Assembly (NCBI GenBank): GCA_039513195.1
Contig: JBCCRM010000022.1
Span: 1-64,000 of the forward strand
DNA length: 64,000 nucleotides
Direction of reading: 5' to 3'
From: Thermohalobaculum sp039513195
GTDB lineage: Bacteria; Pseudomonadota; Alphaproteobacteria; Rhodobacterales; Rhodobacteraceae
Positions 40,369 through 49,199 of the stretch are shown here, piece by piece. A program made the translations under genes and the position numbers. Numbering within the stretch: the stretch's first letter is position 1; each line of letters begins with the position of its first letter. The notes below the pieces were generated by a model. It did not search any database, had not been told where the DNA came from, and worked only from the letters and a program-made list of their open reading frames with translations.

Positions 40369-40791
40369 TCAGATGTCGCGATGCACTTTCTCACGCCGTT
40401 CGTGCTTTTCCTGCGCCTCCAGGCTCAGGGTCGCAATCGGCCTGGCATCCAAACGCTTCAACGAGATCGGATTGCCAGTATCTTCGCAATATCCATAGGT
40501 GCCGTCTTCGATCCGCCGAAGGGCCGCGTCGATCTTCGAGATGAGCTTGCGCTGACGATCGCGGGTCCGAAGCTCCAGCGCGCGATCCGTCTCGGCCGAA
40601 GCGCGGTCTGCAAGATCGGCGATGTTCTGCGCCGAGTCTTGGAGCTGCGACAGCGTCTCGCGACTCTCGTCGAGGATCGAGTCTTTCCACGCCTCGAGCT
40701 TCCGGCGAAAATAACGCTTGTGCTTGTCGCACATAAACGGCTCGTCATCCGACGGGCGGTACTCAGAGTCGATCGGCGCTTCGACGTTCAT
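40369..40791 (-). CDS. dksA: DksA/TraR-family RNA-polymerase regulator, single-cysteine type
   Basis: A 140-residue DksA homologue that binds RNA polymerase secondary channel and mediates the stringent response with ppGpp. The long coiled coil is seen in YFRRKLEAWKDSILDESRETL...ALELRTRDRQRKLISKID. The globular domain is GTYGYCEDTGNPISLKRLDARPIATLSLEAQ. The classic Cys4 zinc finger is reduced to one cysteine, as in other alphaproteobacterial DksA, so it is unlikely to need zinc. I chose ATG 40791 (MNVEAPIDSEYRP, with GGGAAG upstream) because it gives the usual alphaproteobacterial N-terminus. The ATG at 40815 and the GTG at 40821 are alternatives. Confidence 0.88.
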   Translation of the reverse strand: MNVEAPIDSEYRPSDDEPFMCDKHKRYFRRKLEAWKDSILDESRETLSQLQDSAQNIADLADRASAETDRALELRTRDRQRKLISKIDAALRRIEDGTYGYCEDTGNPISLKRLDARPIATLSLEAQEKHERREKVHRDI

Positions 40792-41014
40792 AACCGAGAT
40801 CTTCCCTACGCTCATGCCCACACACCATGCCGAGGTAGCGGTTCTATATGCGCAACTTATTCCGTTGTCACGCCTTAAAACCGTTTAAGAACTGGGATAT
40901 ACCCCGGAATGCGAGGGGATTTCCTCAACCGCCACAGTCATCGCATCCACAGAGTGGAAAACCGGCGTTTTCTCGCGGACCGATGGCGACACCGACGAGA
41001 CAGGAGCTGAATGG

Positions 41015-41857
<843 letters not shown>

Positions 41858-41867
41858 GGCAGCGCCC

Positions 41868-42236
41868 TCAGCCCCGCGGACGCGGGTGCAGCGCACCCCA
41901 TTGCCCGAGCGCCTCGATCACTGCGCGCAGGTTCTGCCCCTTCTCCGTTAGGCTATATTCTACCCGTGGAGGTACGACCGCAAAGACCTCCCGGCGGAGG
42001 ATGCCATCGGCCTCCAACTCGCGCAGTTGCTTGGTCAGGCTGCGCTGCGTGACCGTGCCGAGACGGCGCAACAGCTCGTTGAAGCGAAGCGTGTTCTGCA
42101 GCAGATGGAAGACGATCAGCCCCTTCCACTTGCCGGCGATCTGCTCCAAGGCGCCCTCGACTGGGCAGCCGCCGCTGCAATCATAGCGCTCGAAACGTGG
42201 CGTGGCCGGTTCGTCAGAGTGTTCTGCAGTATCCAT
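41868..42236 (-). CDS. HxlR-family transcriptional regulator
   Basis: A 122-residue winged-helix regulator: GKWKGLIVFHLLQNTLRFNELLRRL, then TQRSLTKQLRELEADGILRREVF. A conserved N-terminal cysteine (CSGGCPVEGALEQI) is typical of HxlR/YodB proteins that sense quinones or electrophiles by thiol modification. It is divergent from the ABM monooxygenase gene, which it probably represses. ATG 42236 is chosen over the distant 42305. The 96-base shared region contains the operator, possibly around TGCGTACTTGCA (42262-42273). Confidence 0.88.
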   Translation of the reverse strand: MDTAEHSDEPATPRFERYDCSGGCPVEGALEQIAGKWKGLIVFHLLQNTLRFNELLRRLGTVTQRSLTKQLRELEADGILRREVFAVVPPRVEYSLTEKGQNLRAVIEALGQWGALHPRPRG

Positions 42237-42332
42237 ATCGTGCCTATGGGCCAAAATTGTGCGTACTTGCAGTTCGGTCGCCTCCGGCTCAGATGCCAAT
42301 GCCAATCCTAGATGTCAAACGGAGTTGACCGC

Positions 42333-42620
42333 ATGACCCTCACCATTCTTGCGCAGATCACCGCCGCGGCCGGCAAAGAAGACTTGGTTCGTTCCGAACT
42401 GGAAAAGCTGGTGCCCATCACCCGGGCGGAGGCCGGGTGTCTGCAATACGATCTCCATCTGGACAATGAAGTGCCGGGCTTTTTCGTGTTCTACGAGAAC
42501 TGGGAGAGCCGGGACCTTTGGCAGACGCATATGAATGCGCCCCACCTCGCGGCATACATGGCCGCGACCGAAGGGGCCGTGGCAGAGTTCGTTCTCCACG
42601 AGATGACCAAGATCGCCTGA
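42333..42620 (+). CDS. ABM-domain (YgiN-like) putative quinol monooxygenase
   Basis: A 95-residue antibiotic-biosynthesis-monooxygenase fold protein: LTILAQITAAAGKEDLVRSELEKLV, then AGCLQYDLHLDNEVPGFFVFYENWESRDLWQTH and PHLAAYM. YgiN-like enzymes oxidise quinols without a cofactor, matching the redox-sensing HxlR regulator next door. ATG 42333 has GGAG nine bases upstream; ATG 42312 would add seven residues. Divergent HxlR-ABM pairs are common quinone-stress modules. Confidence 0.85.
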   Translation: MTLTILAQITAAAGKEDLVRSELEKLVPITRAEAGCLQYDLHLDNEVPGFFVFYENWESRDLWQTHMNAPHLAAYMAATEGAVAEFVLHEMTKIA

Positions 42621-42631
42621 GCCCGCGCTGA

Positions 42632-42669
42632 GGCAGGGGCGGCACACCCCGCCCGAGCCGACCCCTGCC
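42632..42669. terminator. candidate stem-loop downstream of the ABM gene
   Basis: GGCAGGGG (42632-42639) pairs with CCCCTGCC (42662-42669), 12 bases after the ABM stop. There is no T-tract, so intrinsic termination is uncertain. The stem also lies upstream of the GNAT gene start. Confidence 0.3.
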
Positions 42670-42757
42670 AGCCTTGACAGGACCGACCGCCTTGCGAACT
42701 CTCAGCATTCGCAGTGCGGTCGCAAAGACGTGTCCCCTGCCAGCAGATGGGGACGCT

Positions 42758-43198
42758 ATGAGATGCAGTGTCGAGCCGCTTCGGCGGGATCACGAAGCGG
42801 CCTGGCGCGACCTCTGGGCCGCATATCTCGAATTCTACGAAACCAGCGTCTCAGAGGATGTTTACGCCACGACCTTCGATCGGCTACTCAGCCCGGAGGT
42901 GCCGGAGATGGGCGCCTTCGTTGCGGAGGTCGACAGGGCGCCTATGGGTTTGGTTCATTTTATCTTTCACCGTCATTGCTGGCGTATCGAAGATGTCTGC
43001 TATCTCCAGGACCTCTTCGTTGCTCCAGAAAGCCGTGGTACCGGTGCCGGTCGCGCGCTGATCGAGGCGGTTTATACCGAGGCGGATCGCCGTGGCTGCC
43101 CTTCGGTCTATTGGCTGACGCAGGACTTCAATGCCACGGCACGGCAGCTCTATGACCGGGTGGCGGGCTTGACGCCGTTTATCAAATACGCCCGATGA
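42758..43198 (+). CDS. GNAT-family N-acetyltransferase
   Basis: A 146-residue acetyl-CoA-dependent N-acyltransferase. The acetyl-CoA-binding motif A is DLFVAPESRGTGAGRALIEAV. The C-terminal VYWLTQDFNATARQLYDRVA is typical of the group that ends with a Tyr-bearing helix. The substrate is unknown. ATG 42758 has GGGGA upstream. It overlaps the DUF2927 gene by four bases (ATGA), so the pair is coupled. Confidence 0.85.
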   Translation: MRCSVEPLRRDHEAAWRDLWAAYLEFYETSVSEDVYATTFDRLLSPEVPEMGAFVAEVDRAPMGLVHFIFHRHCWRIEDVCYLQDLFVAPESRGTGAGRALIEAVYTEADRRGCPSVYWLTQDFNATARQLYDRVAGLTPFIKYAR

Positions 43199-44565
43199 GC
43201 GGAGGCAACCGGGCGACGGCATTGGCCCAATTCAGGCATCTGGCCTTGGTTTTCCTGACCTTGGTTCTTGTGGCCTGCGGCGGCACCCCGGGGCGCGAGC
43301 TGCCCTATCTCGCCGGGGAACAGCCGAGCTTTCCCGGCCTCGGCGCCGCCCTGCCCGCGGGCGATACGGCCTGGTCGAACCGGTCTCTCGCAAAGCTGTT
43401 CACACGCCTTACCCACGACATGGAATGGGGCGCCAGCCGTCCCCATCTCGTCCGGTTCGAGGGGCCGGTGACGGTCGCCCTGCAGGGTCAGGGCAGCGGG
43501 CAGTATGTGAGCTTTCTCGACGGCTACTTGACTCATCTCCGGGAGCAGACCGGGATCGACATCGCCCGCCGCCAGGGCTCGCCCAATCTCTCCGTGCGCT
43601 TTGTCGAGGGGCGGCGCTTCCGCAAACTCTTGCCAACGGTGTCTTGCCTGGTGGCACCCGGCGATATCGACTTCGCCACCTTCGTCGACGATCCGCGCGA
43701 ACATGGCGGCGACGCGCTCGCGAGGCTGGATGGGCTCGAGAGCATCACCATCTTCATTCCGCTAACGGCGCCGCCCTATCTGGTCCGGGGCTGCTTGATC
43801 GAGGAGATCGCCCAAGGCCTCGGCCCAGCCAACGACATCTACGGCGTCGGGGCGTCGATTTTCAACGACGATGCCGCCCATATCTGGCCTACAAAACTCG
43901 ATCTGCTGATGCTGGAGGTGCTCTACGATCCCGGGCTGAGCACCGGGCTCGACCGGCGAGAGACAGAAAGTCGAGCCCTCGCAGTGCTCGACCGGCTCAA
44001 TCCCAGTGGCCGCGGTGCCCCGGAACTGGCCTTACCGGCACAGACCAGCCTGCAGTCCTGGCGCGACCTGTTGCAGACCGTCTTTGCCCGAGACGCCCGC
44101 CCGATCGACCGGCTCGACCGAGCCAGGCGCGCGCTCAATCTGGCGCGACGGACGGCGGAGGGCGGACCGCAGCATTGCCACAGCTTGTTGGCGCTCGGCC
44201 GCGCCTCGATCGCCGTGGAACCCGCCGACGCGATTGCGATCCTCGACCGTGCGGAAGGTCTCTGCGCGCAGATCCATGGCGGCGAAGACATCCGGATCGC
44301 GCGGTTGAAGCTCGAGAAGGCGAGCGCGCATCTGCGCCTAGGGCAGCCGGCTGAGACCTTGGCACTGACCGGGGATCTGGCCGAGGATCTCGCGGGACAT
44401 GGTCAGGACGAACGCCTCGCAACGCTCTACGCCCTGCGCGCCCATGCGCTGGAGGCGCTCGGTCAGCAAGGCAGGGCAGCGGCAACGCGGCAATTGGCGC
44501 AGGCATGGGGTGGCTACGCGCTCGGCGCCGACAATGAGTCGTTGATCGCCTGGCTCGAACGCTGA
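43195..44565 (+). CDS. DUF2927 lipoprotein
   Basis: A 456-residue exported protein. ALVFLTLVLVACGG is a lipoprotein signal with lipobox. The DUF2927 domain spans about 70-260, with the hallmark YLVRGCLIEEIAQGLGPANDIYGVGASIFNDDAAHIWPTKLDLLMLEVLYDP. The C-terminal third (about 310-440) is a set of TPR-like helices (LARRTAEGGPQHCHSLLALGRASIAV...LRLGQPAETLALTGDLAED). DUF2927 is almost restricted to Rhodobacterales; its function is unknown. Its start is coupled to the GNAT gene. Confidence 0.85.
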   Translation: MSGGNRATALAQFRHLALVFLTLVLVACGGTPGRELPYLAGEQPSFPGLGAALPAGDTAWSNRSLAKLFTRLTHDMEWGASRPHLVRFEGPVTVALQGQGSGQYVSFLDGYLTHLREQTGIDIARRQGSPNLSVRFVEGRRFRKLLPTVSCLVAPGDIDFATFVDDPREHGGDALARLDGLESITIFIPLTAPPYLVRGCLIEEIAQGLGPANDIYGVGASIFNDDAAHIWPTKLDLLMLEVLYDPGLSTGLDRRETESRALAVLDRLNPSGRGAPELALPAQTSLQSWRDLLQTVFARDARPIDRLDRARRALNLARRTAEGGPQHCHSLLALGRASIAVEPADAIAILDRAEGLCAQIHGGEDIRIARLKLEKASAHLRLGQPAETLALTGDLAEDLAGHGQDERLATLYALRAHALEALGQQGRAAATRQLAQAWGGYALGADNESLIAWLER

Positions 44566-44913
44566 CCGCGGCTGCGGCACACGGGGCGACAGCGTAGGTC
44601 ACGGATGCCCGGACCGTGCACCGGGCTTGCCCGGCCTTTCCTTGACGAGCGGCGGGCGTTCCCGACGATGCTCGGATCAGACCGGACCTCGCGGTCCTCT
44701 CAGACACCCTTCTGCCGTCCGTATTCCCGAGCGCAACCGCGACGGAGCAGAGCGCCCGCGCGGGACGGGCTGTCCACAGCCCGGCACGCGCCGCAACATC
44801 GACCCATCGCCGGGCACCGCCCGGCGATTCCGTTTGGTTCGATCCCGCTCTGGTGCCCTGCCGCGCCACAGGCTACATGCTGGGCGACCAACGCCAGCCT
44901 ACCGAGGACCCCC
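44566..44913. other. 348-base non-coding stretch
   Basis: Between the DUF2927 gene and the small membrane protein. The main structure is the perfect hairpin at 44806-44828. No coding sequence is convincing. It may hold the terminator of the GNAT-DUF2927 pair and the promoter of the VWA operon. Confidence 0.5.
44806..44828 (+). terminator. perfect 10-bp hairpin, candidate terminator
   Basis: ATCGCCGGGC and GCCCGGCGAT are exact complements around a three-base loop (ACC), followed by TCCGTTTGG on the plus strand. The stem is very stable but the T-tract is weak. It lies about 240 bases after the DUF2927 stop and 85 bases before the next start. Confidence 0.45.
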
Positions 44914-45084
44914 ATGATCGTCGCCGCCGTTTTCTTCGCCCTCGGCATCGCCATTGGCTGGTCGCGTGCCGCTCGCCGCGGCGGCACGACCGGGGACAAG
45001 GTTCAATACGCCTTTGCCCATGCGATCCCCGCTGGTATCATCGGGCTGATAATCTCGGTAGTCCTTGTTCGTTTGGGCGTCTAA
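44914..45084 (+). CDS. small two-helix membrane protein
   Basis: A 56-residue protein with two hydrophobic helices, MIVAAVFFALGIAIGW and IPAGIIGLIISVVLVRLGV, joined by a basic loop (RAARRGGTTGDK). GAGGA precedes the ATG and the VWA gene begins four bases after its stop, so it is probably real and co-expressed. No family is recognised. By context it could anchor or regulate the VWA/MoxR complex, but that is inference. Confidence 0.6.
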   Translation: MIVAAVFFALGIAIGWSRAARRGGTTGDKVQYAFAHAIPAGIIGLIISVVLVRLGV

Positions 45085-45087
45085 CCG

Positions 45088-46272
45088 ATGTTTCTAAATC
45101 TCTTCTTCGGCCTGAAATCCGCCAGGGTCCCGGTTACGCTCCGCGAACATCTCACCCTTATCGAAGCGGCCGCAGCCGATCTCGTGACCTATGACGTAGA
45201 CGGCTTCTACTATCTCGCCCGCGCGGCGCTGGTAAAGGACGAGCGCTATCTCGACCGGTTCGACCAAGTCTTCGCCGAGGTCTTCAAGGGGCTCGAAAAG
45301 CCGGAGGCTGCGGACGTCGTCGGCACCGTCGACCTGCCCGAAGAATGGGTCCGCCGCCTCGGCGAAAAACACCTCTCCGAGGAGGACAAGGCCCTCGTCG
45401 AAAGCCTCGGCGGTTGGGAAAAGCTCATGGAAACCCTCAAACAGCGGCTGGAGCAGCAAAAGGGCCGCCACCAGGGTGGCTCGAAATGGATCGGCACTGC
45501 CGGCACCTCGCCCTTCGGCGCCTATGGCTACAATCCCGAGGGTGTGCGCATCGGACAGGACCGCTCCCGCCATCGCCGCGCGGTTAAGGTCTGGGACAAG
45601 CGGCAATTCCGCAATCTGGACGGGGATGTCGAACTCGGCACCCGCAACATCAAGGTCGCCCTGAAACGCCTGCGTCGGTGGGCGCGGGAAGGCGCGGCGG
45701 AGGAATTGGACCTCCCCGGCACGATCCGCTCCACGGCGGAGCATGGCTATCTCGACGTGCAATTGCGGCCGGAGCGTCGCAATGCCGTCAAGGTCCTGAT
45801 GCTCTTCGATGTGGGCGGCTCCATGGACGATCATATCAAGGTGGTCGAAGAGCTCTTCTCCGCCGCCCGGGCAGAGTTCAAGCATCTCGAATACTACTAC
45901 TTCCACAACTGTCTCTACGAAGGGGTTTGGCGCGATAACCGGCGGCGCTGGGATGAACAGACGCCGACCTGGGACGTGCTCCACACCTACGGTCCGGACT
46001 GGAAGCTGATCTTCGTCGGCGATGCGGCGATGTCGCCCTACGAGGTCCTCTATCCCGGCGGCGCCAACGAGCACTGGAATGCCGAGCCGGGCGAGACCTG
46101 GCTTCGCCGCGCGCTCGCGCATTACCCCTCCGCCGCTTGGATCAACCCGACACCGGAACGGCACTGGCGCTACACTCAATCGATCGGCCTGATCCAAGAG
46201 ATCGTCGAGGGCCGAATGTTCCCGATGACCCTCGCAGGCCTCGACGCCGCCACCCGCGAACTCAGCCGTTGA
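45088..46272 (+). CDS. VWA-domain protein, CoxE type
   Basis: A 394-residue protein with a C-terminal von Willebrand factor A domain at about 225-390. MLFDVGGSMDDH is the metal-ion adhesion site in the DxGxS form usual for CoxE-like proteins. An acidic/basic region precedes it (GTSPFGAYGYNPEGVRIGQ). Such proteins pair with MoxR/CoxD ATPases to activate metalloenzymes. The likely partner is at 41015. No CO dehydrogenase or other obvious client is in the window. Confidence 0.88.
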   Translation: MFLNLFFGLKSARVPVTLREHLTLIEAAAADLVTYDVDGFYYLARAALVKDERYLDRFDQVFAEVFKGLEKPEAADVVGTVDLPEEWVRRLGEKHLSEEDKALVESLGGWEKLMETLKQRLEQQKGRHQGGSKWIGTAGTSPFGAYGYNPEGVRIGQDRSRHRRAVKVWDKRQFRNLDGDVELGTRNIKVALKRLRRWAREGAAEELDLPGTIRSTAEHGYLDVQLRPERRNAVKVLMLFDVGGSMDDHIKVVEELFSAARAEFKHLEYYYFHNCLYEGVWRDNRRRWDEQTPTWDVLHTYGPDWKLIFVGDAAMSPYEVLYPGGANEHWNAEPGETWLRRALAHYPSAAWINPTPERHWRYTQSIGLIQEIVEGRMFPMTLAGLDAATRELSR

Positions 46273-46285
46273 GCGTGCTCCGGCT

Positions 46286-46681
46286 CTAGCCGCCTTCCAG
46301 CACAGCGACGACCCGGATCTCAACGATTGCGCCCTCGCGCCGCAAACCGGCCACCTCGACCGCAGTCCAGGCTGGATAGGGGGCCGAGACGTATTCGGCC
46401 CGCACCGCCACGAAGAGATCGAAATGGGCCCTAAGGCCGATATGGTGCGAGGTCATCTCCACGATGGCGGCGCAGGACAGACCCGCTTCCCCCAGAACCG
46501 CGCCGATCTTGTCGAAGGCGCTCCGGAACTGCGCTTCGGGGTCCGCAGGCATCGCCCCGTCGGGGCGGCTGCCGGTTATGCCGGTCAGAAACACATGCCC
46601 GGCCGAGACGATACCGGGCGAAAGCGCCATCCGCTCCGCCGCCGCCTCGAAGCCCCGCGGCACCAGCGCACGCCTCGCCAT
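46286..46681 (-). CDS. RidA/YjgF-family protein
   Basis: A 131-residue protein of the RidA (enamine/imine deaminase) superfamily: LSPGIVSAGHVFLTGITGSRPDG, then DPEAQFRSAFDKIGAVLGEAGLSCAAIVEMTSHHI and YPAWTAVEVAGLRREGAIVEIRVVAVLEG. True RidA has a conserved Arg in the last strand region; here the equivalent is VEIRVVAV, which retains it. GGAGG is upstream of the ATG at 46681. It is convergent with the VWA gene. Confidence 0.85.
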   Translation of the reverse strand: MARRALVPRGFEAAAERMALSPGIVSAGHVFLTGITGSRPDGAMPADPEAQFRSAFDKIGAVLGEAGLSCAAIVEMTSHHIGLRAHFDLFVAVRAEYVSAPYPAWTAVEVAGLRREGAIVEIRVVAVLEGG

Positions 46682-47048
46682 CGCCTCTCCTTCCGCTCCC
46701 GCTCCTGAAACCCTGCCGTGCCATGTCGTGCTCGGCAGCACCTGCGTCTCGGAAAGGCCGGGCCGGGTCAAGGGTGCGCCAGCACCAGGCGGCAGCCCGG
46801 CTTGCCCTTGAGGCGGCGAGGGCTTTCTGCGGATCCTTTGGTGCAACCGCCGCTGGCGGTCTTCCCCAGCCCCCTATGGGCGCCCGCAAGCAGCCCTGCG
46901 CTCGGTACCGACGCGCCAATGGGTGCCACGGGCCGCGCGCGCCAGCGGAGCGACGGCGCGCGCCCGGGTTTCGACCCATCCCGGCCCCGCCAGGGGCCGG
47001 GATTCCGCGTGGCTGGACAGCGCCATGCCGGCGATCAGGCCACTGCGA
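46682..47048. other. 367-base non-coding stretch with a strong hairpin
   Basis: Between the RidA start and the VOC stop. It contains the promoter region of the RidA gene, a perfect 11-bp hairpin at 46978-47003 and the start of a 14-bp tandem repeat. The open frames crossing it show no family features. Confidence 0.5.
46978..47003 (-). terminator. perfect 11-bp hairpin downstream of the VOC gene
   Basis: ATCCCGGCCCC (46978-46988) and GGGGCCGGGAT (46993-47003) are exact reverse complements around a four-base loop. It lies 45 bases beyond the VOC stop (minus strand). No T-run follows, so it may act as an RNA-stabilising end or Rho-assisted terminator. Confidence 0.4.
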
Positions 47049-47072
47049 TCAGGCCCCTGCGATCAAGGCTTC
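47031..47072. repeat. 14-bp tandem repeat spanning the VOC stop codon
   Basis: Units GCGATCAGGCCACT (47031-47044), GCGATCAGGCCCCT (47045-47058) and the diverged GCGATCAAGGCTTC (47059-47072). The VOC stop codon lies in the middle unit, so slippage here could change the end of the protein. Confidence 0.7.
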
Positions 47073-47549
47073 GAGATCCAAAGGCGCATTGACCATCGCA
47101 AGCTTGCCATCGCCATCCACCGGCCAGGCGTCCTGCGGCCTATCCCAATAGAGTTCCACACCATTGCCGTCCGGATCGTCCAAATAGACCGCCTCGGAAA
47201 CGCCGTGATCCGCTTTGCCGGTGATCGGTATCCCGGCCGCCATCACCCGCCGCACGGCATCGGCCAGATCCGCCCTGGTGGGATAGAGAAAGGCCGCATG
47301 GTACAGACCAGTATGCCCAGCCGGCGGCGGCGTGCCCCCTGCGCTCTGCCAAACATTCAGCCCGATATGATGGTGATAGCCCGCAGCTCCCAGGAAGGCG
47401 GCGCCATTCCCAAAACGTTGCATCACATCGAAGCCCAAGACACCGCCGTAAAAGGCGATGGCTCGGTCCAGGTCAGCGACACGAAGATGCACATGGCCGA
47501 TGCGAACGGCGGGGCTCACGGGCCGTTTCGCGGTGGAAAGCGGGATCAT
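47049..47549 (-). CDS. VOC-family protein (catechol-2,3-dioxygenase-like)
   Basis: A 166-residue glyoxalase/bleomycin-resistance/dioxygenase (VOC) superfamily protein. The beta-alpha-beta-beta-beta units are IGHVHLRVADLDRAIAFYGGVLGFDVM and GLYHAAFLYPTRADLADAVRRVMAAG. Metal-ligand candidates are the His in GHVHLRV, HHHIGLN and the Glu in NGVELYWDRP. This resembles CatE/YfiE-like extradiol dioxygenases. The substrate is unknown. ATG 47549 has GAGGAG upstream. The C-terminus is encoded within a 14-bp tandem repeat. Confidence 0.85.
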   Translation of the reverse strand: MIPLSTAKRPVSPAVRIGHVHLRVADLDRAIAFYGGVLGFDVMQRFGNGAAFLGAAGYHHHIGLNVWQSAGGTPPPAGHTGLYHAAFLYPTRADLADAVRRVMAAGIPITGKADHGVSEAVYLDDPDGNGVELYWDRPQDAWPVDGDGKLAMVNAPLDLEALIAGA

Positions 47550-47650
47550 GGCAGAACTCTCCTCATGTTCGATCAACGCTCGCGAGGATATAACGCCATC
47601 GGCGGAGGCCGGCAGACCGGCTCGCCGCAAAAATCCTTTGCGTGGAGAAC

Positions 47651-48160
47651 ATGATGGCGAGGATGCAATGGATTGCCGACCTGTTCGCGATGGACGAGGA
47701 GACCTGGGCCCGCCATGCCAATCCGCTCAGCGGCTGGACCCGCGTCCCCATTCTCCCCCTGATCTGCCTCTTCCTTTGTGCTCGGGCTTGGATCGGATGG
47801 TGGTGCCTGCTGCCAATCGCCCTGCTGTTGTTCTGGACGTGGTACAATCCCCGCGCTTTTCCACCGCCGGAGACCACCGACGCCTGGGCAAGCCGCGCTG
47901 TGATGGGCGAGCGGGTCTGGCTTGCCCGCGACAAAGTCCCGATCCCCGCTCATCACGCGCTCTGGGCCGATATCCTGACCTGGGCTCCGGTGATCGGCCT
48001 AATGCCCCTTGTTTGGGGGGTCATTGCGATCGAGATCTGGCCGCTGATCCTCGGCCTCGTGCTGACCGTCGGAGTGAAGCTGTGGTTCCTCGACCGCATG
48101 GTCTGGCTCTACCAGGATATGGCGACGCAGCACCCAGCTTATGCTGCTTGGCAGCGGTGA
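47651..48160 (+). CDS. small multi-pass membrane protein, DUF6653-like
   Basis: A 169-residue membrane protein with about four helices. It begins DEETWARHANPLSGWTRVPILPLICLFLCARAWIGWW. The HANP-x-SGWTR start and YNPRAFPPP motif suggest the DUF6653 family of unknown function, though I am not certain. GGAG immediately precedes two tandem ATGs (47651, 47654). It is divergent from the VOC gene by about 100 bases. Confidence 0.65.
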   Translation: MMARMQWIADLFAMDEETWARHANPLSGWTRVPILPLICLFLCARAWIGWWCLLPIALLLFWTWYNPRAFPPPETTDAWASRAVMGERVWLARDKVPIPAHHALWADILTWAPVIGLMPLVWGVIAIEIWPLILGLVLTVGVKLWFLDRMVWLYQDMATQHPAYAAWQR

Positions 48161-48235
48161 GACCGCCAGGCCGCAGCATTCGAAACCGCGACGCCACAGG
48201 TGACGGGCCGCGGGCGATCGCTTATATTGCCTGAT

Positions 48236-48934
48236 ATGTTCGGAAAGCTGCTCCCCCTCCTCACACTAGCGGTCGCCGCCATCGCGGTTTGGTCTGTTTC
48301 GGCCTGGCGCAGCGGTCGGTCATTGCGGCGGGAGTCGCGGCCGCTGCAGAACGACCAGCTCGACGCGCTGATCGAGCGTTTGGCCCAGGCGGCCGATCTG
48401 CCATCGGTGCAAGTGCGGCTGCTGGAGAACCCGATCCCGAACGGAATGGTGACCGCAAGTGGCGACATCTATTTGACCCGGGGGCTCTTCAAACATTTCC
48501 AGTCGGGTCGACTGACCGGGCCTGAGATTGCCTCGGTGGTAGCCCACGAGCTCGGGCATCTCGCCCTCGGTCATACCAAAAGACGCATGGTGGACATCGC
48601 CGGCGCCCAGGCGGCACAGCTTGTGCTGGGCGGGATCCTGGCGCGGTTCATTCCGTTTTTCGGTTGGGCTGTCGCGCGGTTAATGTCCGGGTGGTTTATA
48701 GCGAGCCTTTCGCGGAAGGACGAGTTCGAGGCCGACGCCTTCGCGACCGCTCTGCTCATGAGGGCAGGGTTTGGGGCCGATCCACAGGTTCGGATGCTTG
48801 AAAAGCTGGGCGGGCTTTTGCCCGCGGGGACGTTAGACGAAGGCCGTAGTTGGCTCGCCTCGCACCCACCTGTCGCGGAGCGAACCGCGGCGATTAAAGA
48901 GAATGCGCAGCGTTGGGGCGCAGCAAAAGTCTGA
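48236..48934 (+). CDS. M48-family zinc metalloprotease
   Basis: A 232-residue membrane-attached M48 peptidase. An N-terminal hydrophobic helix (LLPLLTLAVAAIAVWSVSAW) anchors it. The zinc motif HELGH is in VAHELGHLALGHTKRR. A second hydrophobic stretch (LVLGGILARFIPFFGWAVARL) and the third ligand region DEFEADAFATALL follow. This is the HtpX/Oma1-like arrangement, so it may degrade damaged membrane proteins. It is shorter than HtpX (about 290) because it lacks the two N-terminal helices. The ATG at 48236 follows the membrane protein gene by 75 bases. Confidence 0.88.
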   Translation: MFGKLLPLLTLAVAAIAVWSVSAWRSGRSLRRESRPLQNDQLDALIERLAQAADLPSVQVRLLENPIPNGMVTASGDIYLTRGLFKHFQSGRLTGPEIASVVAHELGHLALGHTKRRMVDIAGAQAAQLVLGGILARFIPFFGWAVARLMSGWFIASLSRKDEFEADAFATALLMRAGFGADPQVRMLEKLGGLLPAGTLDEGRSWLASHPPVAERTAAIKENAQRWGAAKV

Positions 48935-49199
48935 AATCCACTTCTACTTTGGGCCCTGAGGATCAGCGCGCCGCGTCTGCCGTCCGGTGTGTGGCAACGC
49001 ACAGCCCGCGGCGCATTTCAAACGGGGGTGCCTGTGGCGACGCCGCTGGCGCCAGCCGAGGTGAAAACTGCGCCGATGCCGCAGATCGCCGCGCGCACCA
49101 TACTATCCACTGCCCAAGACGAGTAACGCGGCGCCCCAGACGGCGCATCCGCAGGATGCGGCGGAACCGCCAGCGACCGGACCTTGGCCAGTACCTCCA

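Noticed and set aside
39457..40878. Long plus-strand open frame of over 400 codons
   Set aside because: It lies opposite glcB and dksA, which have clear families; its translation is Arg/His-rich without motifs, as expected of a shadow frame in GC-rich DNA.
44566..44913. A coding gene in the gap before the small membrane protein
   Set aside because: Possible frames are arginine/proline-rich with no ribosome-binding site or conserved features.
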